This document shows positions 26,699-34,597 of a DNA stretch of 64,000 bases, one piece after another; position 1 is the first letter of the stretch, and the number at the start of each line of letters is the position of its first letter. Origin of the DNA: a virus; IMG/VR virus record IMGVR_UViG_3300012036_000007, positions 1 through 64,000 of that record; one strand, written 5' to 3'. The notes under the pieces are model-generated. The model had not been told where the DNA came from and did no database searches. It was given only the letters and a program-made list of their open reading frames with translations. The translations under genes and the position numbers were made by a program.

Positions 26699-27054
26699 GC
26701 GAACCGATACGCGGACGGGTTCTACCCGATGATGTCTGCCGCTGCCACGATTCACAATGCGAGATTCGTGAGCAATGCCTGCGATACCTCCATCGATCCC
26801 AAGGTGGCGAGAGGGTTGTAAGCACGGCATCGATGCGAATACCCGGTCAGGAATGCACAGATCGGATCAATCCCGGTGATTCTTGGCTGAGTTGGCGCAG
26901 TGGTGAATGCCCGATTGCGTCTGATTCAGTGGTCGAGGTTGCATTCAATTCCGGTGGTTTGCAGACAGAGCGGTCGGCGGGTAGTTACTGCTGGCGACAC
27001 GAGAATGAGGGATCGGACATCGTAGCCTTCCGGGTCAGTGATGGGACGCAATAG
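26695..27054 (+). CDS. Cys-rich hypothetical protein
   Basis: This 119-residue protein carries Cys residues at about 15, 17, 22, 28, 54, 72 and 98, with CRCHDSQCEIREQC near the start, suggesting a metal-binding fold. It is not recognised. It is translationally coupled to the preceding gene. Confidence 0.6.
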   Translation: MSEPIRGRVLPDDVCRCHDSQCEIREQCLRYLHRSQGGERVVSTASMRIPGQECTDRINPGDSWLSWRSGECPIASDSVVEVAFNSGGLQTERSAGSYCWRHENEGSDIVAFRVSDGTQ

Positions 27055-27262
27055 AGGAATCAGATACAGGTCGCATCTTCGGCGATGTGGTTTTCGCACG
27101 TGGTCGGAAGTCCAAGCACGCCGGGATGCGATCCTCAACAGTGATACTCATGGGTTGCCAGAAAGGTCCGAACTTCGAGAAATCGGAAGGCTGACCCGTC
27201 TACGTGAGGCTTGGGAATTCCAAGTCATACGAAGGCAAGTAGATTCAAAGGGTGGTTTGTGA
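27041..27262 (+). CDS. small basic hypothetical protein
   Basis: The 73-residue protein is Arg-rich (GRNRGIRYRSHLRRCGFRTW), which could fit nucleic-acid binding. It overlaps the previous gene by 14 nt and the acetyltransferase start by 1 nt; a GTG 3 nt earlier is an alternative start. Confidence 0.55.
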   Translation: MGRNRGIRYRSHLRRCGFRTWSEVQARRDAILNSDTHGLPERSELREIGRLTRLREAWEFQVIRRQVDSKGGL

Positions 27263-27759
27263 TGAATGGTGCAGTGCATATTCGTTGGATGATTCGCATG
27301 GACATGCCCAGCGTGTTAGGGATCGAAAACCGATGCTTCGAATTCCCATGGAGTGAAGACGATTTCGTGAGGTGCCTGATGCAGCGTAATTGCATTGGTA
27401 TGGTGGCTGAGATTGACGGCCAAGTGGCAGGCTTCATGCTCTATGAGTTGCACAAGAACCGCTTGCATTTACTCAACATTGCAGTCGGGCCGGAATACCA
27501 GTGGCTAGGCGTATTCACAGCGATGATCAACAAGCTGAAAGGCAAGTTGTCGGTAGAGGATCGGAATCGAATCATGCTCGAAGTTCGCGAGACCAATTTA
27601 GATGCTCAATTGGCTTTTAAAGCCTTGGGTTTTCGAGCAATAAGCGTGCTGCGGGACTTCTACATTGAGACGGACGAAGACGCGTATCTATTCAGCTACC
27701 GATACGCTCCAACCGTTGAGGAAGCGGAACACCGTCTTACGGGTCAGATGCGTGGTTGA
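27262..27759 (+). CDS. GNAT-family N-acetyltransferase, RimI-like
   Basis: The 165-residue protein has the GNAT fold order: IRWMIRMDMPSVLGIENRCFEFPWSEDDF at the start, VAGFMLYELHK, motif A LLNIAVGPEYQWLGVFTAMI at about 78-97, and the C-terminal NLDAQLAFKALGF. The usual QxxGxG/A acetyl-CoA loop is degenerate (YQWLGV), so the activity is uncertain. RimI acetylates ribosomal protein S18; a phage relative may modify a host protein. Confidence 0.72.
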   Translation: MNGAVHIRWMIRMDMPSVLGIENRCFEFPWSEDDFVRCLMQRNCIGMVAEIDGQVAGFMLYELHKNRLHLLNIAVGPEYQWLGVFTAMINKLKGKLSVEDRNRIMLEVRETNLDAQLAFKALGFRAISVLRDFYIETDEDAYLFSYRYAPTVEEAEHRLTGQMRG

Positions 27760-27863
27760 GGTGTGTGTCGCAAGCAACAAGCTATTTGCCTCACGCATGG
27801 CTTTTGTGCTCTACTATGCACAAAACGCATTGCTTAGGTTCGGGGCTAGGGGGTATTAGGTAG

Positions 27864-28286
27864 ATGGCAGACGACGATTCGGAAGTGAAGCTGATAGGCC
27901 GGGAGTTGACCATGCTCTGTCGTGCCGTTACCGAGGGGTGGGATATTCCGCAGGAGATGCGGAAGAAAGTCGTCTCCCATTTTCAGCACGTGATTGATGA
28001 TCCGGAAGCGACCCATCGTGAGAAAGACCGAGCGTCTAAGGGTCTGATTGCGGTCGAGAAACTGAGGATGGATGCGATCAAGACGGCCAAATCGATTGTG
28101 GATGAGGCTCCCACGGTGGTCATCAACAACAACGTGGGGTCTAGAGATACGTTGGCTGAGTTCGTGAACGAGATGAGCCCCGAGCAGCAGACTGAGTTTC
28201 TAGTCAAGTATGGAAAAAACGCCACAACCATTCAGGGCCACGCCACGCCAGCTGCAGGAAGTGCCAGCACTTCGGATAGCGACTAA
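27864..28286 (+). CDS. candidate small terminase subunit
   Basis: The 140-residue protein lies directly upstream of the large terminase gene and overlaps it by 77 nt. It is mainly helical, with a basic N-terminal half and a Ser/Thr-rich tail. Size and position fit TerS, but no clear helix-turn-helix is visible, so the assignment rests on position. Confidence 0.5.
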   Translation: MADDDSEVKLIGRELTMLCRAVTEGWDIPQEMRKKVVSHFQHVIDDPEATHREKDRASKGLIAVEKLRMDAIKTAKSIVDEAPTVVINNNVGSRDTLAEFVNEMSPEQQTEFLVKYGKNATTIQGHATPAAGSASTSDSD

Positions 28287-29967
28287 GGGAGCGTGCCGTT
28301 CGCTCGAGACGTTCTTTAGGCTGGCGTGGCCGCATGTTCCTCGCGCTATGGGCGAGCTTGTTTGGGAGCCATACATCCCGGTCGTGTGCCGCCATCTCCA
28401 GGCGGCTTTTGAAGGCAAGATTGGTAGGCTGTCGATCAATCTACCCCCAGGTGTTTTGAAATCGACTTTGGTTTCATGTGTATTCCCAGCATGGGTTTGG
28501 TCTCAGACGCCGGGTGCTGGGATCGTGTCGGTAGGCTATGACGACGGGCTGGCGAAGCGAGATGCGTCTGACTCACGCGATTTGATGCGGACGGAATGGT
28601 ATCGCAGTCTTTGGCCGGAAGTCACGTTTCGGGACGACACTGATGCAAAGGGATATTATCGGTTGACTCAAGGGGGGTGGCGGATGGGCCAGACGTACAA
28701 GAAGCGCCTGACTGGAGATCACCCGGTTTACTTCATATGGGATGATCCGTTGAAGGCCATTGATGCCCATAACGCGAGTCTGATCAAGGAATTGCGGGAC
28801 TGGTACTTCAAGACCGTAAGTACCCGAGGTAAGGCCCGCACTGTCGTCGACGATACGGGTAGTGGGGTGTCGAGTGTCCGGCACATTCTCTGTGGTCAGC
28901 ATCTTTCGGTTTCAGGCCCGTTGATGATCCCAGAGGAGCAGAACGCAATTGACACAGCAGAGGGGCGTGAAGGGCGATGGCATATTGTCAAATTCCCGAT
29001 GCGATATGATCCGGCAATAGCGATGCCAGACCGTGGATTCGGTGGTGAGTATCGGACCGAACCCGGTCAGTTGCTCGACCCATTACGACTGCCAGAAAGC
29101 ACTGTGGCTGATATGGAAATGGACCTTGGCAATGATGCCCATGCCCAATTGCAACAGAACCCGGTCGAAGTCCAAGGCACGATGTTCAAGGCCGACAATC
29201 TGATTGAGATCGATGCGGACGAAGTGCCAGCCGACCTGGATGAGGTTGTTAGGTTCTTCGATAAGGCGGCAACAAAAGACGGAGGATGTCAGACGGCAGG
29301 TGTTTTGATTGGCAAACACAGTCGCCAGATTGGCGAGAAATCCGTATTCAACCCTCCCAAGATCCACTACTACATCTTGGACGACCACAGCGGGCATTGG
29401 GATGTGGACCGCGTCGAAGATGAGATCGTGCTTTGCAAGGACGCGGATCTAGCGGTATGGGGGTTCGATCGATATCGACTTGCAATCGAGGAGGAGGGTG
29501 GAAGCGGAGGTAAGGTCTCAGTGAGGTCGACTGAAAAGCGGATGCAGGGCGTCCAGTTCGAGGCGATCAGTCCCGTGGGGAACAAAGAAGCTAGGGCGAC
29601 ACCGCTTGCGAGAGAAGTCAGGCTAGGCAATGTCTACATCGTCCGTGGATCATGGACCCCTGCATTTAAGACCCAGATGCGTCAGTTTCCCAACGGGAAG
29701 TTGAAGGACAAGATCGATGCGGCTGCGGGTGCTCATCTTTGCCTGGAGGGCACGATTGGAACCAAGAATAAGAAAAAAGGAGCATTGGTGAGTCGTCCGC
29801 GAACGAATGTCATCTGCGTAGCAGCTGGCTGCGATCGACCAATCGAATCCGGTTCCGATTATTGCTGCCCAGAGTGCGAGGTAGTTTCGGGATTCAATGA
29901 TCCAACGATGACTGTCGACCACAGCGATGGTTGCTGCGGGCGGTATTTCAGGGCAAGCAATTCCTAG
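28210..29967 (+). CDS. terL: terminase large subunit with Cys-rich C-terminal extension
   Basis: The 585-residue protein has the packaging ATPase motif LPPGVLKST at 78-86 (Lys84), Walker B YFIWDDP near 177-183, and an RNase H-like nuclease region with VRFFDKAATKDG (about 345-360) and GFDRYRLAIEE. The last 70 residues are unusual: VICVAAGCDRPI, CCPEC, a His and CCGRYF, together about seven Cys that could bind zinc. Most terminases lack this. It packages DNA through the portal encoded next. The start at 28210 overlaps the TerS candidate and has a weak ribosome site. Confidence 0.9.
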   Translation: MEKTPQPFRATPRQLQEVPALRIATKGACRSLETFFRLAWPHVPRAMGELVWEPYIPVVCRHLQAAFEGKIGRLSINLPPGVLKSTLVSCVFPAWVWSQTPGAGIVSVGYDDGLAKRDASDSRDLMRTEWYRSLWPEVTFRDDTDAKGYYRLTQGGWRMGQTYKKRLTGDHPVYFIWDDPLKAIDAHNASLIKELRDWYFKTVSTRGKARTVVDDTGSGVSSVRHILCGQHLSVSGPLMIPEEQNAIDTAEGREGRWHIVKFPMRYDPAIAMPDRGFGGEYRTEPGQLLDPLRLPESTVADMEMDLGNDAHAQLQQNPVEVQGTMFKADNLIEIDADEVPADLDEVVRFFDKAATKDGGCQTAGVLIGKHSRQIGEKSVFNPPKIHYYILDDHSGHWDVDRVEDEIVLCKDADLAVWGFDRYRLAIEEEGGSGGKVSVRSTEKRMQGVQFEAISPVGNKEARATPLAREVRLGNVYIVRGSWTPAFKTQMRQFPNGKLKDKIDAAAGAHLCLEGTIGTKNKKKGALVSRPRTNVICVAAGCDRPIESGSDYCCPECEVVSGFNDPTMTVDHSDGCCGRYFRASNS

Positions 29968-29969
29968 AC

Positions 29970-29998
29970 GCGCAATCGGTGGCAGGGCAGTGCGTCTA
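29970..29998 (+). promoter_or_regulatory. phage ECF-type promoter motif, site C
   Basis: GCGCAATC begins at 29970, 3 nt after the terminase stop, and TGCGTCTA spans 29991-29998; the spacer is 13 nt. Transcription would start near 30005 and enter the candidate RNA gene. Confidence 0.75.
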
Positions 29999-30004
29999 CT
30001 TGGT

Positions 30005-30304
30005 TGAACGCAATCGTAGTTGACCAAAGGCATGGCATTGAAGATGAAGAAACTATTGACCGAAATCCGCAGGCCGACTGCTCGATGGTGAGACACACGA
30101 CGGTCTGCCCGTCTGAGTGTCCGGCCTAGATGTTTGCGGGGGGCTGGTATTGCGAATCGCTTATCCGCATCGCAAGACTGAGTCTGTCCGCTGGTCGGGG
30201 AATGGCGGTCACTGCCTAGCCGTGAGTGGCATCGTAACCACGGTTCGAGTTCTCCTTGAGGAGGGTCGCTATAGTTCTCGTCGAGCTGTAGCGGCCCTTT
30301 TTTT
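30005..30304 (+). ncRNA. candidate structured RNA of about 300 nt
   Basis: The 428-nt gap between terminase and portal has a consensus promoter motif at one side and a strong intrinsic terminator about 300 nt later, with no convincing coding frame between. It contains stable stem-loops: GACAC/GTGTC enclosing GACGG/CCGTC at 30092-30121, and TTGCGA/TCGCAA at 30150-30175. It does not fold as tRNA or as any RNA family I know. Placement beside the packaging motor genes recalls the phi29 packaging RNA, but there is no sequence support for that. The 5' end is inferred from the motif. Confidence 0.5.
30262..30304 (+). terminator. intrinsic terminator of candidate RNA
   Basis: AGGGTCGCTA at 30262-30271 pairs with TAGCGGCCCT at 30289-30298 (one G-U pair), with extra inner pairing, followed by seven T residues at 30298-30304. 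This is a strong rho-independent terminator. The portal gene begins 91 nt later, so it needs read-through or its own promoter; TTGCGC-N17-TATGTA at 30303-30331 is a weak candidate. Confidence 0.82.
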
Positions 30305-30395
30305 GCGCCCATGCCAAATCTGCCCTATGTAGTGGCCATCCATTAACCTCACAAATCTACTTCCCGTCCCCCGAAGATTTATATGAGGCCAGACC

Positions 30396-32747
30396 ATGGG
30401 TCTACCGATCCCGACCGAAATCAAGAAGCAAAGAGCAGCCGAGCAACAGGCATTCGATGAGGCGTTTAACCGGACGCTATCCGCTGCCCTTTCCGGTTCG
30501 CCTCTTGGACAAGAAAGCTCTAATCCACGAGGTGAAGTCAAATCGTTCAACGGCTGGAACTATCTCGGCATCACTGCCATAGCTAGGCAAGCTGCAAGGT
30601 CTCACCACTATGTCTATGACGGTAGTCACAATGCGAAGTCCAAGCGTGCCAAAGCCAAGTCGATATACGGGTCCAAGTGGCGAAATCTTGCCCAAGACGG
30701 AGCGGCCGATGTGGTCGACGAATCCCATTGGTGTGCCCGGTTGGTATCCAGACCGGGTGGCCGAATATCTATTGGTGTTTTCATTTGGGAGTACATCCAG
30801 CAGATGCACCTCCACGGGGCTTGCATCATCTGGAATCGTCGATCGATTGACGGTAGCCGGATTGTACAGCGGTTGATTATCCCGATGTCGATCGCACATC
30901 GGATCATGCCCGGTGAAGACAGAGCGGCCCCGAATGGTGGTGTCGAGATCAAGATCGATAACGCGGGGTTGGGTTGGTACGCACGCAAGGAATTTGGTGC
31001 ACTGGTCAACAAAGTAATCCCTGTTGAACAGCTATCGGTGGTGAGATACCCACATGCACAATCCAGGGGTGATGGCCAGAGCCCAAGCGATGCAGCCGGC
31101 TGGTGGATCGATCTAGCCACAATGGTCGACATGACTCGCTGGCGGCATATGAAGCGTGGACCAAAACCTCATGCGTTGCTGACATTCGATGATCCGGACA
31201 TCGATGAGGAAAAGCTGAATGAGGTCGAGAAGCGGATGAACCGCAAGTTCGAAGGCGACCGGATGGATGAGAAGTGGGCTGCCATTGGCGGTGGTGCCAA
31301 GATCCAAAGCACAACGACTCCGAAGGATATGAAATATGAAGAATCATTCGATCAAATCGGTCGAGTGATCCTAGCCACCCACGGCGCAGGAGCTGCCATG
31401 GTGGGCCTAACCGACAACATGACCCACGGAAGTATCTCAGCAGCGATCACCCAAGCCAATACCGTTGTGCAAGCCGACTTGGATTTGCTCGGTGAGGACT
31501 TCACGTTGCTCTTTGAGGACTTTGGGCAATCGATGGTCTGCGAGTTCGAAACCCAGCCGATGGATGATCCGGCTGTTGTTGAGACGCAGTTGACGCAAGA
31601 CCTAGCAGCGGGTTGTCGGCTCGGTAAGGAATGGCGTGCAATCCGCGGCCTGCCCCCGTTCGGTGACTGGCGAGATGATGCCCGCGTGACATCCACAGGA
31701 TTCGTCCGTGATGAGGATCCAGAGAACGCCCCAACCACACAAGCACGTCCTGAGATGGTGCTAGGCCGAACCGACTACCCGGCGCCTAAATCGATGTCCA
31801 AGTCGGCACCCAAGTCGTCCCCCAAGGCGGAAAGGGTCAAAGCCGACGACAGTCCGATCGTGGCTGTCGACCTAGATGGGACGTTGGCCGTCCTGGGTAA
31901 GTACGACCCGGATATGATCGGGGAACCAATCAGGTCGTCTATCGAGATCGTACGAAAGCTGGATCGTGCCGGAGTCCGAATTTGCATCTTTACCTGCCGG
32001 GATAATGACGAGCTAGTCAGGCAGTGGTTGGAGGCTAATAGAGTCCCGTTTGATGCCCTGAATGAGAACCTTGCGGGCTTCCCCACCTCGGGCAAGATCT
32101 ATGCGGATGCGTACTTCGACGATCGGGCTGTGAACGTCGATGAGGGGCTTAAAGGAATCGCCCATGCGTTGGGTAAAGAATGGTCGATCAAGCTAGGTGA
32201 GAATCCACACAAGCTAGGTGCGATCATGTTGGAGGTGCCTGCAAAGATGCGGGCAGCTATCAAGGGATTGCAGGGATTGATTCCAGCTGAATCGGTAGCT
32301 CCAGAGGGGCTGGAAGAATGGCCCCATGTGACGGTACTCTACGGAATAACTGGAACACCGATCGAAGAGGTCGTGGCAGAGGTCCGCAAGATTCGACGCA
32401 TCGAGGTATCTGTCGGTGACCTAGGATTTTTCAACCGCGATAATGATTCGGTCGCCAAGTTGGCTGTCGAGTCCGATTACTTGCGGAAGATAAACGGCAA
32501 GTTGTCCGATTCATTCCCGGTCGAGACCCACCACCCCGAATACAACCCGCATATCACGTTGGGCTACGTCCGCAATGACGGGGCGAGCTACAGCAAGGTA
32601 ATGAATCGATTGCGTGGCGAGGTTTGGGAAGCAACCCATGCGGTGGTCTCAGTCGACGGGCGGAAGATCCGCGTACCGCTGGTCCACAAGCCGGAAACCG
32701 TGATAGATCGGATGATGGGCAAGACAGCCTACAGCAACGGCCACTAG
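30396..32747 (+). CDS. portal protein fused to HAD hydrolase and 2H phosphoesterase domains
   Basis: The 783-residue protein has three parts. Residues 1 to about 455 look like a phage portal (VKSFNGWNYLGITAIARQAA, QLSVVRYPHAQ, THGAGAAMVGLTDNMTHGSISAA, GLPPFGDWRDD). After a Lys/Pro/Ser linker, residues about 487-600 form a HAD-like domain: VDLDGTLA (Asp492, Asp494), CIFTCRDND, and YFDDRAVNVDEG. Residues about 625-760 form a 2H phosphoesterase: PHVTVLYG (His644, Thr646) and PHITLGYV (His719, Thr721). HAD enzymes remove phosphates; 2H enzymes open cyclic phosphates or 2'-5' linkages, and the phage anti-CBASS protein Acb1 is a 2H enzyme. The fusion would put twelve copies of each domain on the portal ring. 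The ATG follows TGAGGCC. Confidence 0.85.
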   Translation: MGLPIPTEIKKQRAAEQQAFDEAFNRTLSAALSGSPLGQESSNPRGEVKSFNGWNYLGITAIARQAARSHHYVYDGSHNAKSKRAKAKSIYGSKWRNLAQDGAADVVDESHWCARLVSRPGGRISIGVFIWEYIQQMHLHGACIIWNRRSIDGSRIVQRLIIPMSIAHRIMPGEDRAAPNGGVEIKIDNAGLGWYARKEFGALVNKVIPVEQLSVVRYPHAQSRGDGQSPSDAAGWWIDLATMVDMTRWRHMKRGPKPHALLTFDDPDIDEEKLNEVEKRMNRKFEGDRMDEKWAAIGGGAKIQSTTTPKDMKYEESFDQIGRVILATHGAGAAMVGLTDNMTHGSISAAITQANTVVQADLDLLGEDFTLLFEDFGQSMVCEFETQPMDDPAVVETQLTQDLAAGCRLGKEWRAIRGLPPFGDWRDDARVTSTGFVRDEDPENAPTTQARPEMVLGRTDYPAPKSMSKSAPKSSPKAERVKADDSPIVAVDLDGTLAVLGKYDPDMIGEPIRSSIEIVRKLDRAGVRICIFTCRDNDELVRQWLEANRVPFDALNENLAGFPTSGKIYADAYFDDRAVNVDEGLKGIAHALGKEWSIKLGENPHKLGAIMLEVPAKMRAAIKGLQGLIPAESVAPEGLEEWPHVTVLYGITGTPIEEVVAEVRKIRRIEVSVGDLGFFNRDNDSVAKLAVESDYLRKINGKLSDSFPVETHHPEYNPHITLGYVRNDGASYSKVMNRLRGEVWEATHAVVSVDGRKIRVPLVHKPETVIDRMMGKTAYSNGH

Positions 32748-32760
32748 TTTTCGGGAATTT

Positions 32761-32789
32761 GCGCAATCACCGATTCGATTGGGCGTCCA
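32761..32789 (+). promoter_or_regulatory. phage ECF-type promoter motif, site D (degenerate)
   Basis: A perfect GCGCAATC at 32761-32768 is followed after exactly 13 nt by GGCGTCCA, two changes from TGCGTCTA. It lies 13 nt after the portal gene and upstream of the second sigma factor, so the sigma factor may control its own gene from a weak site. Confidence 0.55.
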
Positions 32790-32935
32790 CCACCGAACAC
32801 CTAGATGGGCCGTCTGTTTTCTTTGAAATGCGACCCATTTTGAGTGAATCCCACTACCGCGCTAGGCCGAACTACTGTAGCATATAGAGAACAGTTGAGG
32901 CACTTGGCTTCACGGACCTCGAAAGGCGAATTCAG

Positions 32936-33445
32936 ATGGCAACAGCAGCAGAAATCACGGACGTTTTGGTAGGATGCGAAAACCGGATCAAGGGTATCGC
33001 GACCAAAGCAGTAGACGCCGATGACTTGTTCCAGGTCACGGCCATGAATGCCCTGGCCAACGGGGAATCTTGCGAAGGCCAGACTGCTGATGAGATCCAA
33101 GCTTGGGTGATCAGTGTCGCATATCGTGCTCGCACATCCGCATGGCGCAAGTCAACGGCTGCTAAGCGTGACAGTCGGCGGACGCAAGGTATCGAGCGGC
33201 ATGATGCCATCGAATCAGAGGCACCGTCCGAGGTTGCTGAGGATCGAGAATTGGCCCAAGAATTAGTGAGCCGACTTGAGCAGCTCCCAGCCCAAGCAGC
33301 GGCCATCATTCGTATGCGATACCTTGGCCAGATGGAGGCCAGCGAAGTGGCTGAGGAATTAGGGATCACACGCCAGCAAGTGAATTACAAGCTGTGCCGA
33401 GCCATGACCCGACTGCGAAAACTGTCTGCTGATTTGGTGGCCTAG
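32936..33445 (+). CDS. ECF-like RNA polymerase sigma factor (copy 2)
   Basis: This 169-residue protein is a compact ECF sigma factor. Sigma2 is at about residues 5-85, with DDLFQVTAMNA at 29-39 and IQAWVISVAYRARTSAWRKS, and sigma4 at 115-163 with LPAQAAAIIRMRYLGQMEASEVAEELGITRQQVNYKL, a classical helix-turn-helix. A spacer with many acidic residues links them. It shares 11 identical residues in a row with the first sigma factor. AAAGG lies 9 nt before the ATG. It is better conserved to known ECF factors than copy 1 and is my preferred reader of the GCGCAATC-N13-TGCGTCTA promoters, one of which (degenerate) lies upstream. Confidence 0.87.
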   Translation: MATAAEITDVLVGCENRIKGIATKAVDADDLFQVTAMNALANGESCEGQTADEIQAWVISVAYRARTSAWRKSTAAKRDSRRTQGIERHDAIESEAPSEVAEDRELAQELVSRLEQLPAQAAAIIRMRYLGQMEASEVAEELGITRQQVNYKLCRAMTRLRKLSADLVA

Positions 33446-33588
33446 CATCGCATGCAATGAATGAAACGGACGCGAACTATCTGAATTAGTCGCGATCCGA
33501 TGGGTCTGCCGAGCAGGGCAAGTAAAGCTCTGTGACTCGGGGCCATATTTGGGCAGCTGCCGATTCTTGAGCGATTCTTCGACCCGTT

Positions 33589-33617
33589 GCGCAGTCGATG
33601 GCTTTCGCGTGCGTCTA
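33589..33617 (+). promoter_or_regulatory. phage ECF-type promoter motif, site E
   Basis: GCGCAGTC at 33589-33596 and TGCGTCTA at 33610-33617, 13-nt spacer. The next ATG starts only 7 nt later at 33625, so the transcript is likely leaderless. Confidence 0.72.
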
Positions 33618-33624
33618 TCTCAGC

Positions 33625-33891
33625 ATGGATGCACTGGCTTTGAGGATGATTGCACTAGCGATGCGTGAACAAGATACGTTCGCTGTTTCGATCACCTACA
33701 CCGATGCATCCGGTGTTAGGACTCGCCGCGTGGTGAGCCCCATACGTTTTGAGCAAGGTACGGATCGCTTCAAGGCCTTGTGTCTTGCGCGTGAGGATGT
33801 TCGCACGTTCCTGTCGTCGAAGTGCAGCGATGTGCGATTAGTCCACGCCTGCGATGTCGTGATGCCTGTTGAGATTGAAAGGTTGCTGTGA
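33625..33891 (+). CDS. small WYL-like domain protein
   Basis: The 88-residue protein resembles an isolated WYL domain: AVSITYTDASGVRTRRVVSPIRF followed by FKALCLAREDVRTFLSSKCSDVRLV. WYL domains sense ligands or nucleic acids and usually sit in transcription regulators with a helix-turn-helix, which is missing here. The ATG at 33625 is 7 nt after the TGCGTCTA block of site E and has no ribosome site, as expected of a leaderless start. Its stop overlaps the next gene. Confidence 0.62.
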   Translation: MDALALRMIALAMREQDTFAVSITYTDASGVRTRRVVSPIRFEQGTDRFKALCLAREDVRTFLSSKCSDVRLVHACDVVMPVEIERLL

Positions 33892-34562
33892 TGGATGAAG
33901 TGGTTTTGGTTGACGCTGGGGACGGGCGAAAGCTGGTCAAGAAGTGGAGCGAGGATGGAGAACGACGGCTGTACGGCTGGGACGGGGCATTCGTAGGTCG
34001 GTTTCATATTGCGGCTATCAATTTTTGTGCCGCGCGTAGATTGCCTGCCGTTTTTACTGATGAAATGGGCCGTGTTTGTGGTGTTTATGAAGATCCTTCC
34101 TTCGCGATGATCGGCGGTGCCAAGCTATACATCGACCACGAAGGCGTTCCGCACGTTGTTGCCGAAGAGATGCGGATTGTTTGCCGCGATGAAGGTGGGT
34201 TTGCTGTACTGGTTGGTGATCGCGAATGCGACCACCTGACCTACGATGAGATGCTTGGTCTGGTGGCGTCGACTTTTTCAAACCATGCCCGTTGTTACCA
34301 GTGGTTGCGGACTCGCGAGGAGAGTCGCGTGCGTGATGCGGCCTTGCGTGACAGTGCTGCGGAGCGAGCGGAGTCTTGTGTTGATGATGCGGTAGTGCCC
34401 CAAGTGGAACCGGCGAAACCGGAAGAGTGTGATGCAGTCGTCGCTAGTGACGCACAAGCTGCAGCAAAGTCGTGGGACGATCAGAGAGAGTACTTGGCTC
34501 GCAAGATCATGGATGATCGCGAAAAAGCTAAACAGCAAAGGCGACCACAGCGATTTGGTTAG
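33891..34562 (+). CDS. hypothetical protein
   Basis: The 223-residue protein is not recognised. It has a beta-rich N-terminal part with GDGRKLVKKWSEDGERRLYGWDG, a central region with CRDEGGFAVLVGDRECDHLTYDEML, and a charged helical tail from residue 140. The ATG overlaps the stop of the WYL-like gene, so it is coupled; a GTG 3 nt earlier is possible. Confidence 0.62.
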   Translation: MDEVVLVDAGDGRKLVKKWSEDGERRLYGWDGAFVGRFHIAAINFCAARRLPAVFTDEMGRVCGVYEDPSFAMIGGAKLYIDHEGVPHVVAEEMRIVCRDEGGFAVLVGDRECDHLTYDEMLGLVASTFSNHARCYQWLRTREESRVRDAALRDSAAERAESCVDDAVVPQVEPAKPEECDAVVASDAQAAAKSWDDQREYLARKIMDDREKAKQQRRPQRFG

Positions 34563-34597
34563 GCCTGTCAACGTCTGAAACATTGGGATTGTGAGCA

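Noticed and set aside
28010-28038. GACCCATC-N13-AGCGTCTA inside the TerS candidate
   Set aside because: The first block matches only 5 of 8 positions and it lies within a coding region.
30242-30252. GGTTCGAGTTC, like a tRNA or tmRNA T-loop
   Set aside because: The flanking bases do not form a T-stem or acceptor stem, and no CCA end follows.
30117-30332. 71-codon frame in the candidate RNA
   Set aside because: It runs through the terminator stem and T-tract and lacks a ribosome site, so coding is unlikely.
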